A DNA stretch of 64,000 nucleotides from Streptomyces sp. NRRL S-37 (lineage in GTDB: Bacteria > Actinomycetota > Actinomycetes > Streptomycetales > Streptomycetaceae), in assembly GCF_000721605.1 (NCBI RefSeq), contig NZ_JOIZ01000027.1, positions 1 through 64,000 on the forward strand, given 5' to 3'. The notes under the pieces are model-generated. The model did not search any database, had not been told where the DNA came from, and saw only the letters and a program-made list of their open reading frames with translations. The position numbers were made by a program, and so were the translations under genes. Numbering within the stretch: the first letter of the stretch is position 1; every line of letters starts with the position of its first letter. Below, one piece after another: positions 49,506-58,217 of the stretch.

Positions 49506-52500
49506 TCACGACCGGGGCGGCAGCTTCGGCCGGGAGCGGTCGGGCAGGTCGCGGTAGGCCGGGGGCATCGCCGGCGGGTTGTCCTCCAGCAGCTCCAGGG
49601 CGAGCCGCACCGCGTCGCCGAGCACCGCGTAGCGGCCCTCGGCCCAGTCCAGCGGGGTGCGCAGCGCCTCCAGGTCGGGTTCGACGCCCTTGTTCTCCAC
49701 GGACCAGCCGTACGCCTCGAACCAGGCCGCGTTCATCGGCACCGTGATCACCGTGCCGTCGCCGAGCCGGTGCCGGCCGGTCATGCCGACCACCCCGCCC
49801 CAGGTGCGCTGGCCCACCACAGGGCCCAGACCGAGCAGTTTGAACGCGGCGGTGATCATGTCTCCGTCGGAGCTGGTCGCCTCGTCCGCGAGCGCCACGA
49901 GCGGCCCGCGCGGGGCGTTGGAGGCGTACGAGACGGGCTGGGCGTCACGGGTGAGGTCCCAGCCGATGATGGTGCGGGTCAGCTTCTCCACGACGAGTTC
50001 GCTGATGTGGCCGCCGGCGTTGCCGCGCACGTCCACGATCAGCGCGGGGAGGGACATCTCCCTGCGCACGTCGCGGTTGAACTGCGCCCAGCCGGAGCCT
50101 CCCATGTCGGGGATGTGCAGATAGCCGCAGCGGCCGCCGCTCAACTCCCGGACCACGGCGCGGCGTTTGGCGACCCAGTCCTGGTAGCGCAGCGGCGTCT
50201 CGTCGATCAGCGGGACGACGGCGACCCTGCGGGGCGGGCCGGCGCCCTCCGCCGGGAGGAACGTCAGCTCCACGGTCGTACCGCCCGCGCCCGCGAGCAG
50301 CGGGTAGGGGCCCGTGACCGGGTCCACCGGGCGGCCGTCGACGTGGGTGAGGACCGCGCCCTCGCGGATGCCGGTGCCGGCCAGCGGGGAGCGGGCGCGG
50401 GAGTCGGAGGAGTCGCCGGGCAGGATCCGCTTGACGGTCCAGCCCTCCTCGCGGAGGACGAGGTTGGCGCCGAGCAGGCCCTGGCGGCGCTGGTAGTGCG
50501 GGGGACCCTCGTTGCGGCGGGCGGCGGTGACATAGGCATGGGAGGTGCCGAGTTCGCCGAGCACCTCGCGCAGCAGGTCCGCGAACTCGTCGGGGGAGGC
50601 GACCCGTTCGACCAGCGGACGGTACTGCTCCAGGATCGCGTCCCAGTCGATGCCGCCCATGCCGGGTTCCCAGAAGTAGGCGCGGATCAGCCGCCCGGCC
50701 TCCGCGTACGCCTGGCGCCACTCGGAGCCCGGGTCGGCCTCGTGCAGGATGCGGCGGGAGTCGATCCACACCGTGGAGTCGCTGTCGCCGGGCTCGGTGG
50801 CGGGCACCGCGCGCAGTTCGCCCTCGTCGGCCACGACCAGCCGGGTGCCGTCGCCGCTGACCGCGAAGAAGTCCAGGTCGCCGACGAGTTCGGTCCTCTT
50901 CGCCTTGCCGATGGCGAAGTGTTCGAGGGTGGGCCGGCCGCTGGTGTCGCCGGGGTTGGCGAAGGTCTCGCCGAGCGCGCCGGAGATCGGCCAGCGCAGC
51001 CAGACCAGACCGCAGCCCGCGACCGGGCACAGCCCCGAGTACTTGGAGGCGGAGACCGGGAAGGGGGTGACCCTGCTCTCCAGGCCCTCCGCCTCGACGG
51101 TCACCGTGCCGCCCTCGCCGCCCTCCTCGGCCTCCTCGCGCTCGACCGGGTCCAGCCCGCCGGCGGCCGGACGGCCCTCGGGGTTCAGCGCGAACGGGGA
51201 GGGGGTCGCCGACGACAGCGGCACCAGGTACGGGCGGCAGCCCAGCGGGAACGACAGGTCACCGGTGTGCACGTCGTACACCGGGTCGAAGCCGCGCCAG
51301 GACAGGAAGGCGAGATAGCGGCCGTCGAGGGTGAAGACCGGGTTCTCGTCCTCGAAGCGGCCGTTGGTGACGTCGAGGACCAGCCGGTCCTTGATCCGGG
51401 CGAGTTTGATCTGCCGCAGCGACCGCCCGATCACCGGGTGGGACCAGGCCAGCCAGGCCCCGTCGGGGGAGAAGGCGAGGTCGCGCACCGGCCCGTTGCC
51501 GGAGTGGATCAGCTCGGTGACCTCCCCCCGGTCCTCCTCGCCGGTGCCGACCAGCAGCAGCCGTCCGTCGTGCGCGGCGACGGCCAGTCGCCGCCCGTCG
51601 GGGTCGGCGACCATCTCCAGCACCCGGCCCAGCTTCCCGGCGGCCAGCCGCCGGGGGGCGCGCTGGCCGGTCGCCCGGGGCAGGGAGGCGATCTCGATCG
51701 CGTCCTCGCCCTCGGCGTCCGTCACGTACGCCACCTGGTCGCCCGCGCCGAGCATCTCCGGCAGCCGGACCCGTACGCCCGGGGTGTCGGTGAGGGTGCG
51801 CGCGGGACCGTCGCGGTGGGTGAGCCAGTACAGGCTGCCGCGTACGACGACGGCGCTCGCGCGGCCGGTCTCGTCGACCGAGAGGCCGTCGAGGTGGCGG
51901 GCGGCGGGCACCTGGTAGGGGCGCCGCCCGGAGCGCGGCCCGCTCGGCGTCACGTCGAGCCGGCGCGGGGTGGCGCCGGGGGACAGGTCGTCCACGAGCC
52001 ACAGGTCGCCGGCGCACTGGTAGACGACCCGGGTGCCGTCGGTGGCGGCGTGCCGGGCGTAGAAGGCGTCGTGGTCGGTGTGACGGCGCAGGCCGGAGCC
52101 GTCGTACGCGCACGAGTAGAGGTTGCCGACGCCCTCGTGGTCGGAGAGGAAGGCGATCCGGCCGGCGACGAACATCGGGGAGTGCAGATGGCCGTCGAGG
52201 CCGTCGAGCAGCCGGTGCCCGTGCAGCCAGAGCCTGCCCGTGGCGCCGCCCCGGTAGCGCTTCCAGGAGGCCGGTTCGTGCGGCGGGGTGCCGGTGAGCA
52301 GCAGCGACCTGCGCTCGCCCTCGATGTCGGCGACCTGGATGTCGGAGACCGGGCCCCAGGGCAGTTTGCGGCCGGGGCTGCCGTCGCAGGCGAGTTTGTA
52401 GGCCCAGGTGAAGTACGAGAAGGGCTCGCCGTGGGAGGCGACGGCGAGGATCTCGGCGTGGCCGCCCTCGTCGGGGGGCGTCCAGCCGCAGACCCGGGTG

Positions 52501-52769
52501 TCGGAGCTGCCCCAGTAGGTGAGGCGCCGGCCCGGTCCGCCGTCCACCGGGATCAGGTGCACCTCGGGGTCGAGGCTGCGCCAGCTCGTGTACGCGATGT
52601 GGCGGCCGTCGGGGGAGAAGCGGGGGTGGCCGAGCTTGGTGCGGTCGGCGGTGAGCCGCCAGGCGCGGCCCGGTCCGTCGAGCGGGGCGAGCCAGAGGTC
52701 GTCCTCGGCCACGAAGCACAGCAGGTCGTCCTTGAGGTGGGGCAGACGCAGATAGCTCACCTTTCCCAT
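49506..52769 (-). CDS. Tricorn-protease-like S41 peptidase
   Basis: 1087 residues, near the size of Tricorn. An N-terminal six-bladed propeller (about 1-310: HPRFSPDGRHIAYTSWRSL repeats) is followed by a second propeller (about 320-670, FSPDGAWLAWSHP, FTLDGRYLAFLSWR). A C1 helical segment carries LGTSHAYV (catalytic His), a PDZ-like domain (about 760-850) follows, and the S41 core has LIVDVRGNAGGHISELV and ALADEATSSDGDMI with the nucleophile Ser. ENKGVEPD closes the domain. It degrades oligopeptides downstream of the proteasome in the cytosol. Divergent from TetR. Confidence 0.93.
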   Translation of the reverse strand: MGKVSYLRLPHLKDDLLCFVAEDDLWLAPLDGPGRAWRLTADRTKLGHPRFSPDGRHIAYTSWRSLDPEVHLIPVDGGPGRRLTYWGSSDTRVCGWTPPDEGGHAEILAVASHGEPFSYFTWAYKLACDGSPGRKLPWGPVSDIQVADIEGERRSLLLTGTPPHEPASWKRYRGGATGRLWLHGHRLLDGLDGHLHSPMFVAGRIAFLSDHEGVGNLYSCAYDGSGLRRHTDHDAFYARHAATDGTRVVYQCAGDLWLVDDLSPGATPRRLDVTPSGPRSGRRPYQVPAARHLDGLSVDETGRASAVVVRGSLYWLTHRDGPARTLTDTPGVRVRLPEMLGAGDQVAYVTDAEGEDAIEIASLPRATGQRAPRRLAAGKLGRVLEMVADPDGRRLAVAAHDGRLLLVGTGEEDRGEVTELIHSGNGPVRDLAFSPDGAWLAWSHPVIGRSLRQIKLARIKDRLVLDVTNGRFEDENPVFTLDGRYLAFLSWRGFDPVYDVHTGDLSFPLGCRPYLVPLSSATPSPFALNPEGRPAAGGLDPVEREEAEEGGEGGTVTVEAEGLESRVTPFPVSASKYSGLCPVAGCGLVWLRWPISGALGETFANPGDTSGRPTLEHFAIGKAKRTELVGDLDFFAVSGDGTRLVVADEGELRAVPATEPGDSDSTVWIDSRRILHEADPGSEWRQAYAEAGRLIRAYFWEPGMGGIDWDAILEQYRPLVERVASPDEFADLLREVLGELGTSHAYVTAARRNEGPPHYQRRQGLLGANLVLREEGWTVKRILPGDSSDSRARSPLAGTGIREGAVLTHVDGRPVDPVTGPYPLLAGAGGTTVELTFLPAEGAGPPRRVAVVPLIDETPLRYQDWVAKRRAVVRELSGGRCGYLHIPDMGGSGWAQFNRDVRREMSLPALIVDVRGNAGGHISELVVEKLTRTIIGWDLTRDAQPVSYASNAPRGPLVALADEATSSDGDMITAAFKLLGLGPVVGQRTWGGVVGMTGRHRLGDGTVITVPMNAAWFEAYGWSVENKGVEPDLEALRTPLDWAEGRYAVLGDAVRLALELLEDNPPAMPPAYRDLPDRSRPKLPPRS

Positions 52770-52831
52770 GCTTTGCCGGGGCCTGGGGCCCGGCAACTTA
52801 TAAGTAACCGACAACCGTGACGCAGACCACG

Positions 52832-52896
52832 AACGAAACCGTTTCGTTTCGCTAGAGGGGTGGGGTACCTTCGTCTTGTACGAAACGGTGTCGTTT
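52832..52896. promoter_or_regulatory. Two TetR-type operators in the tricorn/tetR divergent region
   Basis: AACGAAAC-C-GTTTCGTT (52832-52848) is a perfect 17-bp dyad. AAACG-GTGT-CGTTT (52883-52896) is a second, shorter dyad in ACGAAACGGTGTCGTTTC. The start-to-start distance is about 50 bp. They lie ahead of the tetR start at 52935. Confidence 0.65.
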
Positions 52897-52934
52897 CTTT
52901 GACACCTGGGACGCGGAGCGGAAAGGTGAACGGT

Positions 52935-53534
52935 ATGAGCGAGACAGCGACGACGCGGCGCAGCCGGATCACCCCCGAGCGCGAGGCCGAGCTGTACGGC
53001 GCCGTGCTCGCCCTGCTCCGCGAGGTCGGCTACGACGCCGTCACCATGGACGCCGTGGCCGCCCGCACCCGGTCCAGCAAGGCCACCCTCTACCGCCAGT
53101 GGGGCGGCAAGGCCGAGCTGGTGGTGAGAGCGATGCGCAGCCAGAAGCCCGGCGGCATCGCCGACATCGACACCGGGACCCTGCGCGGCGACCTGCACGC
53201 CATCGTCAGCCGTGAGGACGACTGCGTCATGGAGCAGAACGCCGCCCTGATGCGCGCGCTCGCCATGGCCGTGCACATGAACGACGATCTCCGCCAGGCG
53301 TTCAAGGAACTCCTGGTCGAACCGGAGATGGAGGAGTTCCGGCGGATGATCCGGCGCGCGGTCGACCGGGGCGAGATCAGCCCCGACAACCCGGCGCTGG
53401 ACTACATGGTGCACATGCTCGTCGGCGCGTTCGCCACCCGGACGCTGATCGACGACCTGCCGCCCACGCGGGAATTCCTCACCTCGTACATCGACGCCGT
53501 GGTGCTCCCCGCCCTCGGCGTGACCCCTCACTGA
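52935..53534 (+). CDS. TetR-family regulator of the MMPL transporter
   Basis: 199 residues. The HTH (about 15-60) reads REAELYGAVLALLREVGYDAVTMDAVAARTRSSKATLYRQWGGKAELV, with the usual TetR recognition helix. The C-terminal TetR_C domain contains ALMRALAMAVHMNDDLRQAFKELL and ends near ALGVTPH. ATG at 52935 has AAAGGTG upstream. It sits 103 bp before an MMPL gene on the same strand, the common TetR-exporter arrangement. It probably binds the GAAACG dyads at 52832-52896. It may also affect the divergent tricorn-like gene. Confidence 0.92.
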   Translation: MSETATTRRSRITPEREAELYGAVLALLREVGYDAVTMDAVAARTRSSKATLYRQWGGKAELVVRAMRSQKPGGIADIDTGTLRGDLHAIVSREDDCVMEQNAALMRALAMAVHMNDDLRQAFKELLVEPEMEEFRRMIRRAVDRGEISPDNPALDYMVHMLVGAFATRTLIDDLPPTREFLTSYIDAVVLPALGVTPH

Positions 53535-53637
53535 CCGTCCCCGCGGTCAGCCATCACCACCTGACGTCACCGCTCACGTCGTCGGGCTGAGCACCCCTGC
53601 CCCGAAGCAATCACGACCTGACCGGGAGTACGCCCTC

Positions 53638-55845
53638 GTGGCCACTTTCCTCTATCGAATCGGCCGGTTCGCCTTCAGGCGACGGCATCTCGTAGCCCTC
53701 ATCTGGGTGGCGCTGCTGGCGCTCGCGGGCGTCGGCGCGGCCGGCGCCCCGGCGGCCGGCAACTCGTCCTTCTCCATCCCCGGCACCGAGGCCCAGAAGG
53801 CCTTCGACCTGCTGGAGGAACGCTTCCCCGGCTCCAGCGCCGACGGGGCGACCGCACGCGTCGTCTTCAAGGCACCGGCCGGCGAGAAGATGACCGACGC
53901 CGATCACAAGGCGACCGTCCGGAAGACCGTCGACGAGCTCTCCGACGGCTCCGAGGTCGCCCGCGTCACCGACCCGTACCAGGGCGGCGGCGTCAGCCAG
54001 GACGGCACCATCGCCTACGCCTCGGTGAGCTACAAGGTCTCCGGCATGGAGCTGGAGGACGCCTCCCGCGACGCCCTGGAGGGCGCCGCCGAGGACGCCC
54101 GCGACTCCGGGCTGACCGTGGAGATCGGCGGTGACGCCCTTCAGGCCGTCCCGCACACCGGTGCCGCCGAGATCATCGGCATCGGCGTCGCCGCGGTCGT
54201 CCTCGTCATCACCTTCGGCTCGCTGCTCGCGGCCGGGCTGCCGCTGCTCACCGCGATCGTCGGCGTCGGCATCGGCGTCTCCAGCATCACCGCCCTGGCC
54301 AGCACCCTGGACCTCGGCTCCACCACCTCCATCCTGGCCTCGATGATCGGCCTCGCGGTCGGCATCGACTACGCGCTGTTCGTCGTCTCCCGCTACCGGG
54401 CCGAACTGGCCGAGGGCCGCGGGCGCGAGGAGGCGGCCGGCCGGGCCGTCGGCACCGCGGGCTCCGCCGTGGTCTTCGCCGGTCTCACCGTCGTGATCGC
54501 CCTGGTCGGTCTGTCCGTCGTCAACATCCCGATGCTGACCAAGATGGGCATCGCCGCCGCCGGCACGGTCGCCCTCGCGGTCCTGATCGCCCTCACCCTG
54601 GTCCCCGCCCTGCTCGGCTACGCCGGCCGCCGGGTCCGCCCCGCCGGCGAGAAGAGCAAGCTGCTCGGCGGGGGCCGCGCCGCGGAGAAGCCGCAGCGCC
54701 CGAACATGGGCACCCGCTGGGCGAGCTTCGTCGTACGCCGTCCGCTGGCCGTGCTGCTGCTCGGCGTGGTCGGCCTGGGAGCCGCGGCCGTCCCGGCCGC
54801 CTCGCTCGAACTGGGCCTGCCCGACGACGGTTCCCAGCCGACGTCCACCACCCAGCGCCGCGCCTACGACCTGCTCTCCGAGGGCTTCGGCCCCGGCTTC
54901 AACGGCCCGCTGGTGGTCGTGGTCGACGCCAAGGGAAGTGACGACCCGCAGGCCGTCTTCCAGCAGGCCGGCGACGACATCAAGGGCCTCGACAACGTCG
55001 TGAACGTCGCCCCGGCCGCCCCCAACAAGGCCGGCGACACGGCGACGATCACCGTCGTCCCCGACTCCAAGCCCTCCTCGGTGACCACCGAGGACCTGGT
55101 GCACGACATCCGTGACACCGGCGCGGACATCAAGGCCGACACCGGCGCCGACGTCCTGGTCACCGGCGCCACGGCCATGAACATCGACGTCTCGCAGAAG
55201 CTCAACGACGCGCTGGTGCCGTACCTGGTCCTGGTGGTCGGCCTGGCGTTCCTGCTGCTGATCGTCGTCTTCCGGTCGATCCTGGTCCCGCTGAAGGCGG
55301 CCCTCGGCTTCCTGCTGTCGGTCCTCGCGGCCCTCGGCGCGGTCGTCGCGGTCTACCAGTGGGGCTGGCTGTCCGGCCTGATGGGCGTCGAGGAGACCGG
55401 CCCGATCATGTCGATGATGCCGATCTTCATGGTCGGCGTGGTCTTCGGACTGGCCATGGACTACGAGGTGTTCCTCGTGACCCGGATGCGGGAGGCCTAC
55501 GTCCACGGGGAGAAGCCCGCCCAGGCCGTGGTGACCGGCTTCAAGTACAGCGCCCGGGTGGTGACCGCCGCGGCGGTGATCATGATGGCGGTGTTCTCCG
55601 GCTTCATCGGCTCCAGCGAGCAGATGGTCAAGATGATCGGCTTCGGCCTCGCCGTCGCCGTCCTCTTCGACGCGTTCGTCGTCCGCATGACGATCGTCCC
55701 GGCGGTGCTGGCCCTGCTTGGCGACAAGGCCTGGTGGCTGCCGAAGTGGCTGGACCGGATCCTGCCCAACGTGGACGTCGAGGGCGAGGGCCTGCGCACG
55801 GACGACGACCGCAAGGACGAGGACCGGGAACTCGTCCGGGCCTGA
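53638..55845 (+). CDS. MMPL-family (RND) transporter
   Basis: 735 residues with the expected two repeats. TM1 (HLVALIWVALLALAGVGAAG) is followed by a large extracytoplasmic loop (about 40-165), then five membrane helices (165-330: LVITFGSLLAAGLPLL, IGLAVGIDYALFVVSRYR with the proton-relay Asp/Tyr). The second half begins at VRRPLAVLLLGVVGLGAA and repeats the pattern (GLAMDYEVFLVTRMREAY). Members export lipids or drugs with proton-motive force. GTG at 53638 has GGGAG upstream. Regulated presumably by the TetR gene just before. Confidence 0.92.
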   Translation: MATFLYRIGRFAFRRRHLVALIWVALLALAGVGAAGAPAAGNSSFSIPGTEAQKAFDLLEERFPGSSADGATARVVFKAPAGEKMTDADHKATVRKTVDELSDGSEVARVTDPYQGGGVSQDGTIAYASVSYKVSGMELEDASRDALEGAAEDARDSGLTVEIGGDALQAVPHTGAAEIIGIGVAAVVLVITFGSLLAAGLPLLTAIVGVGIGVSSITALASTLDLGSTTSILASMIGLAVGIDYALFVVSRYRAELAEGRGREEAAGRAVGTAGSAVVFAGLTVVIALVGLSVVNIPMLTKMGIAAAGTVALAVLIALTLVPALLGYAGRRVRPAGEKSKLLGGGRAAEKPQRPNMGTRWASFVVRRPLAVLLLGVVGLGAAAVPAASLELGLPDDGSQPTSTTQRRAYDLLSEGFGPGFNGPLVVVVDAKGSDDPQAVFQQAGDDIKGLDNVVNVAPAAPNKAGDTATITVVPDSKPSSVTTEDLVHDIRDTGADIKADTGADVLVTGATAMNIDVSQKLNDALVPYLVLVVGLAFLLLIVVFRSILVPLKAALGFLLSVLAALGAVVAVYQWGWLSGLMGVEETGPIMSMMPIFMVGVVFGLAMDYEVFLVTRMREAYVHGEKPAQAVVTGFKYSARVVTAAAVIMMAVFSGFIGSSEQMVKMIGFGLAVAVLFDAFVVRMTIVPAVLALLGDKAWWLPKWLDRILPNVDVEGEGLRTDDDRKDEDRELVRA

Positions 55846-55868
55846 CGGCCTGAGCGGTACGCAGAACC

Positions 55869-55912
55869 AGCCGGTGAGGGCTCCGTGGGGACGGGGCGCC
55901 CTCACCGGCTTC
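55869..55912 (+). terminator. Terminator after the MMPL gene
   Basis: A 12-bp perfect stem (AGCCGGTGAGGG with CCCTCACCGGCT) with an 18-nt loop, followed by TC-rich sequence. Confidence 0.8.
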
Positions 55913-56152
55913 CCTCTGCGCACGGTGTGTCAGGTGTCGTGGATCATGGAGCGGCGTCCGTCGCGAACGGCCCAGGCCGCCAGCTCTCCGTTAATGGACC
56001 CTACGGGCATCTGCGTCATGCGTTAAAGGTACATAGCGCCCCATGTGTACACACTGGCTCGTTGCTGCCGACGCTCACGGTCGCCCCAGTGCGACGTGCG
56101 CGAGCGCACTGGATGATTCGGCCTCTCCGCCCGGCCTGCCTCGTTCAGGATC
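55913..56152. other. Interval with possible deletion scar upstream of the antitoxin gene
   Basis: No gene. AT-richer than neighbours, with CGTTAATGG (about 55990) and GCGTTAAAGG (about 56023), half-site-like. A 29-codon frame on the minus strand (MTQMPVGSINGELAAW) is unconvincing. The region looks like a rearranged end of a toxin-antitoxin locus. Confidence 0.4.
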
Positions 56153-56188
56153 GAGCCTGATGTTAACGCTTGCATTAACATCAGGCTC
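56153..56188. promoter_or_regulatory. 36-bp palindrome, likely HigA-type operator
   Basis: 14-bp perfect arms GAGCCTGATGTTAA and TTAACATCAGGCTC around CGCTTGCA. The core TGTTAA-N8-TTAACA suits an XRE antitoxin dimer. It overlaps the toxin remnant's reading frame. Confidence 0.7.
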
Positions 56189-56254
56189 ATTCCGGTCGCC
56201 GAGGAGCGATACCGCATGCATATGACCGATCTTGAAACCAGGGAGTACGAATGA
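56186..56254 (+). pseudogene. C-terminal remnant of a RelE/HigB-type toxin
   Basis: The frame ends LIPVAEERYRMHMTDLETREYE, then TGA overlapping the antitoxin ATG (ATGA). The segment IPVAEERYRMHM resembles the last helix of HigB/RelE toxins of actinobacteria, in which an IPxAExRY-type stretch follows the Trp-rich core. The open frame reaches back only to a stop at 56114 and has no start or catalytic core, so most of the toxin gene is missing. Confidence 0.55.
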
Positions 56255-56589
56255 GAACGGTCGGCTGGGAGGAGGCCAAGCGCAAGGCCCGCGAGCGGCG
56301 TGAGGTCGCTGGGCTGCCGGTGCGTTCGGCTGAGGAGAAGCAGGCGGCCATGGACAGGCTGACCGCCGAGGTGCGCGCTTTCAAGCTGGCAGAGGTCCGG
56401 CGTGACCAGGCGTTGACCCAGCGCCAGGTCGCCGCGTCCATGGGAGTTTCGGCACCTCGTGTCTCCGCGATCGAGCACGGCGAGCTGGACCGGGCCGAGG
56501 TCGCGACACTCCGGGCCTATGTGGAAGCGCTCGGGGGCCGGCTCCGTGTGGTCGCGGACTTCGGGGACGCGGAGTACACCGTGGCCTGA
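56251..56589 (+). CDS. XRE-family antitoxin, HigA type
   Basis: 112 residues. An N-terminal helical part (WEEAKRKARERREVAGLPVRSAEEKQAAMDRLTAEVRAF) precedes the XRE HTH (about 48-100): LAEVRRDQALTQRQVAASMGVSAPRVSAIEHGELDRAEVATLRAYVEALGG. This layout is that of HigA antitoxins placed after their toxin. Its start overlaps a toxin remnant. With the toxin gone it may act as a solitary DNA-binding regulator via the 36-bp palindrome upstream. Not part of any other operon. Confidence 0.85.
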   Translation: MRTVGWEEAKRKARERREVAGLPVRSAEEKQAAMDRLTAEVRAFKLAEVRRDQALTQRQVAASMGVSAPRVSAIEHGELDRAEVATLRAYVEALGGRLRVVADFGDAEYTVA

Positions 56590-56681
56590 GCCGGTCGCCA
56601 CGTTTCCGTCGGACACGGGCGGGTGCGCGGGTGCGGGGCGAGGGGCACTCTGGAATGAGAGGAATTCCGGAGGTGATCCTC

Positions 56682-56957
56682 ATGACGCACACCGCAGTGG
56701 GATGGCACGTGGACCTGGAGTTCGAGGAGGACGACCGGCAGACGCGCGCCGCCGCGATGGTCCGGCTGCCCGACGGGAGTGAGGTACGGGCCCACGGCCA
56801 CGCGAACCGGCACCACACCGACTCCAATCAGCCACGGGTCGGGGAGGAGATCGCCGGCGCACGCGCGCTGAACGAACTCGCCATGCAGATGCTGACCAAG
56901 GCGCACGGCGAGATCGACGACGCGTCGGGCCGCGTCTCGCACCCGATCCACGTCTAG
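56682..56957 (+). CDS. DUF1876 protein (dormancy-associated family)
   Basis: 91 residues. WHVDLEFEEDDRQTRAAAMVRLPDGSEVRAHGHANRHHTDSNQPRVGEEIAGARALNELAMQMLTKAHGEI fits the DUF1876 family, which includes M. tuberculosis Rv1738, a dormancy protein with a fold related to ribosome hibernation factors. ATG at 56682 has GGAGGTG nine nt upstream. It is convergent with the serine hydrolase gene; the two stop codons overlap by four bp. It probably acts in the cytosol, possibly on ribosomes, but this is not shown. Confidence 0.85.
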   Translation: MTHTAVGWHVDLEFEEDDRQTRAAAMVRLPDGSEVRAHGHANRHHTDSNQPRVGEEIAGARALNELAMQMLTKAHGEIDDASGRVSHPIHV

Positions 56958-58114
56958 GCCGAAAGAGCCTGCCGTACCGCCCGTATCAGCGCCTGGGCCC
57001 TGGGGTCCGCCGTCACCGTCCTGCGGAAGCCGTTGGTGACGTAGCCGAAGCCGATGCCCGACTCCGGGTCGGCGAAGCCGAGGGAGCCGCCGCGGCCGGG
57101 GTGGCCGAAGGAGCCCGGGGCCAGGAGGGGGGAGGCGCCGCCGTGCAGCATGTAGCCGAGCCCGAAGCGGGTGTTCACGACCAGCACCCGGTCGGGGCCG
57201 GCCGACTCCTCGGCGCGGGCGAGTTCCACGGTGGCCGGGTCGAGGAGGCGTACGCCGTCGACCGGGCCGGTCAGTGACGCGTAGAAGCGCGCCAGCCCGT
57301 CCGCCGTCGCGATTCCGTTGGCGGCGGGCAGGGACGCCGCGTGGAAGGCCGGGGCGTTCTGGTCCGGGAAGGGGGTGATCGCCGCGAAGGCGCGGCGGGT
57401 GAGGGAGGACGGGTCGGCGTAGGCGTCGGTGACCGAGCGCTTGGGGCGGGCGCGGAGCGTCCCGGACGGCTCGGGGCCCTCGACCCTGCCGACCGTGCCC
57501 ACGCGGTGGGCCTGCGCGTCCGGCAGCCCCACCCACAGGTCGAGGCCCAGCGGCCCGGCGATCTCCGACGCGATCCACTCGCCGCAGCCCCGGCCGGTCA
57601 CCCGGCGCACCAGCTCGTCGACCAGCCAACCGTAGGTCAGCGCGTGATAGCCGTGGCCGGTGCCCGGCTCCCAGGCGGGGGCCTGCGCGGCGACCGCCTC
57701 GGCGGCCCGTACGGGGTCGGCCGCCTCGTCCAGGATGAGCGGACGGTCCAGGACGGGGAGCCCCGCGCGGTGGTTCAGTACGTGCCGGACCAGCAGCCGC
57801 TCCTTGCCCTGCGCCTTGAACTCCGGCCAGTACCGGCCGACCGGCGCGTCCAGGTCCAGCTCGCCGCGCCGGTGCAGCAGCAGGAGGACGGCGGCGGCGA
57901 CGCCCTTGGTCGCCGAGCGCACGACCTGCGCGGTGTCCCGCTCCCAGGGCCGCGTGCCGTCGACGTCCTTCACCCCGGCCCACAGGTCGACGACCCTGCG
58001 TCCGTCCCGGTACACGGCGACGGCCGCGCCCCGCTCCCCGAGCGCCTCGAAGTTCCGCGCGAACGCCTCCCGGACCGGTTCGAAACCCCCGGCCACCGTG
58101 CCGTGCACGTCCAC
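56954..58114 (-). CDS. Serine hydrolase of the beta-lactamase/EstB family
   Basis: 386 residues. The class C beta-lactamase-like fold has the SxxK motif S67-ATK (VRSATKGVAAAVL), a Tyr in ALTYGWLVDELV, and the third motif near HPGRGGSLGFADPESG. VLNHRAGLPVLDRPL is another typical stretch. No signal peptide, so it is probably a cytosolic esterase or peptidase, not a secreted lactamase. GTG at 58114 follows AAGGACCGAGG. It stands between DUF1876 and the cbiMQO operon with no clear link to either. Confidence 0.88.
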   Translation of the reverse strand: MDVHGTVAGGFEPVREAFARNFEALGERGAAVAVYRDGRRVVDLWAGVKDVDGTRPWERDTAQVVRSATKGVAAAVLLLLHRRGELDLDAPVGRYWPEFKAQGKERLLVRHVLNHRAGLPVLDRPLILDEAADPVRAAEAVAAQAPAWEPGTGHGYHALTYGWLVDELVRRVTGRGCGEWIASEIAGPLGLDLWVGLPDAQAHRVGTVGRVEGPEPSGTLRARPKRSVTDAYADPSSLTRRAFAAITPFPDQNAPAFHAASLPAANGIATADGLARFYASLTGPVDGVRLLDPATVELARAEESAGPDRVLVVNTRFGLGYMLHGGASPLLAPGSFGHPGRGGSLGFADPESGIGFGYVTNGFRRTVTADPRAQALIRAVRQALSA

Positions 58115-58217
58115 GTCCCTCGGTCCTTCCCCTCGCCTGTGGCACTCGCCTGTGACAGTGCGTGCAACAGTGCCGGTCCGCCTGCGATTCCTGGGCGGAG
58201 GTGACTGTGCGCGATCG

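Noticed and set aside
49476..52820. Plus-strand 1114-codon frame over the tricorn-like gene
   Set aside because: Shadow frame of Val/Gly/Ala/Arg repeats; the minus-strand protein has clear S41 and propeller motifs.
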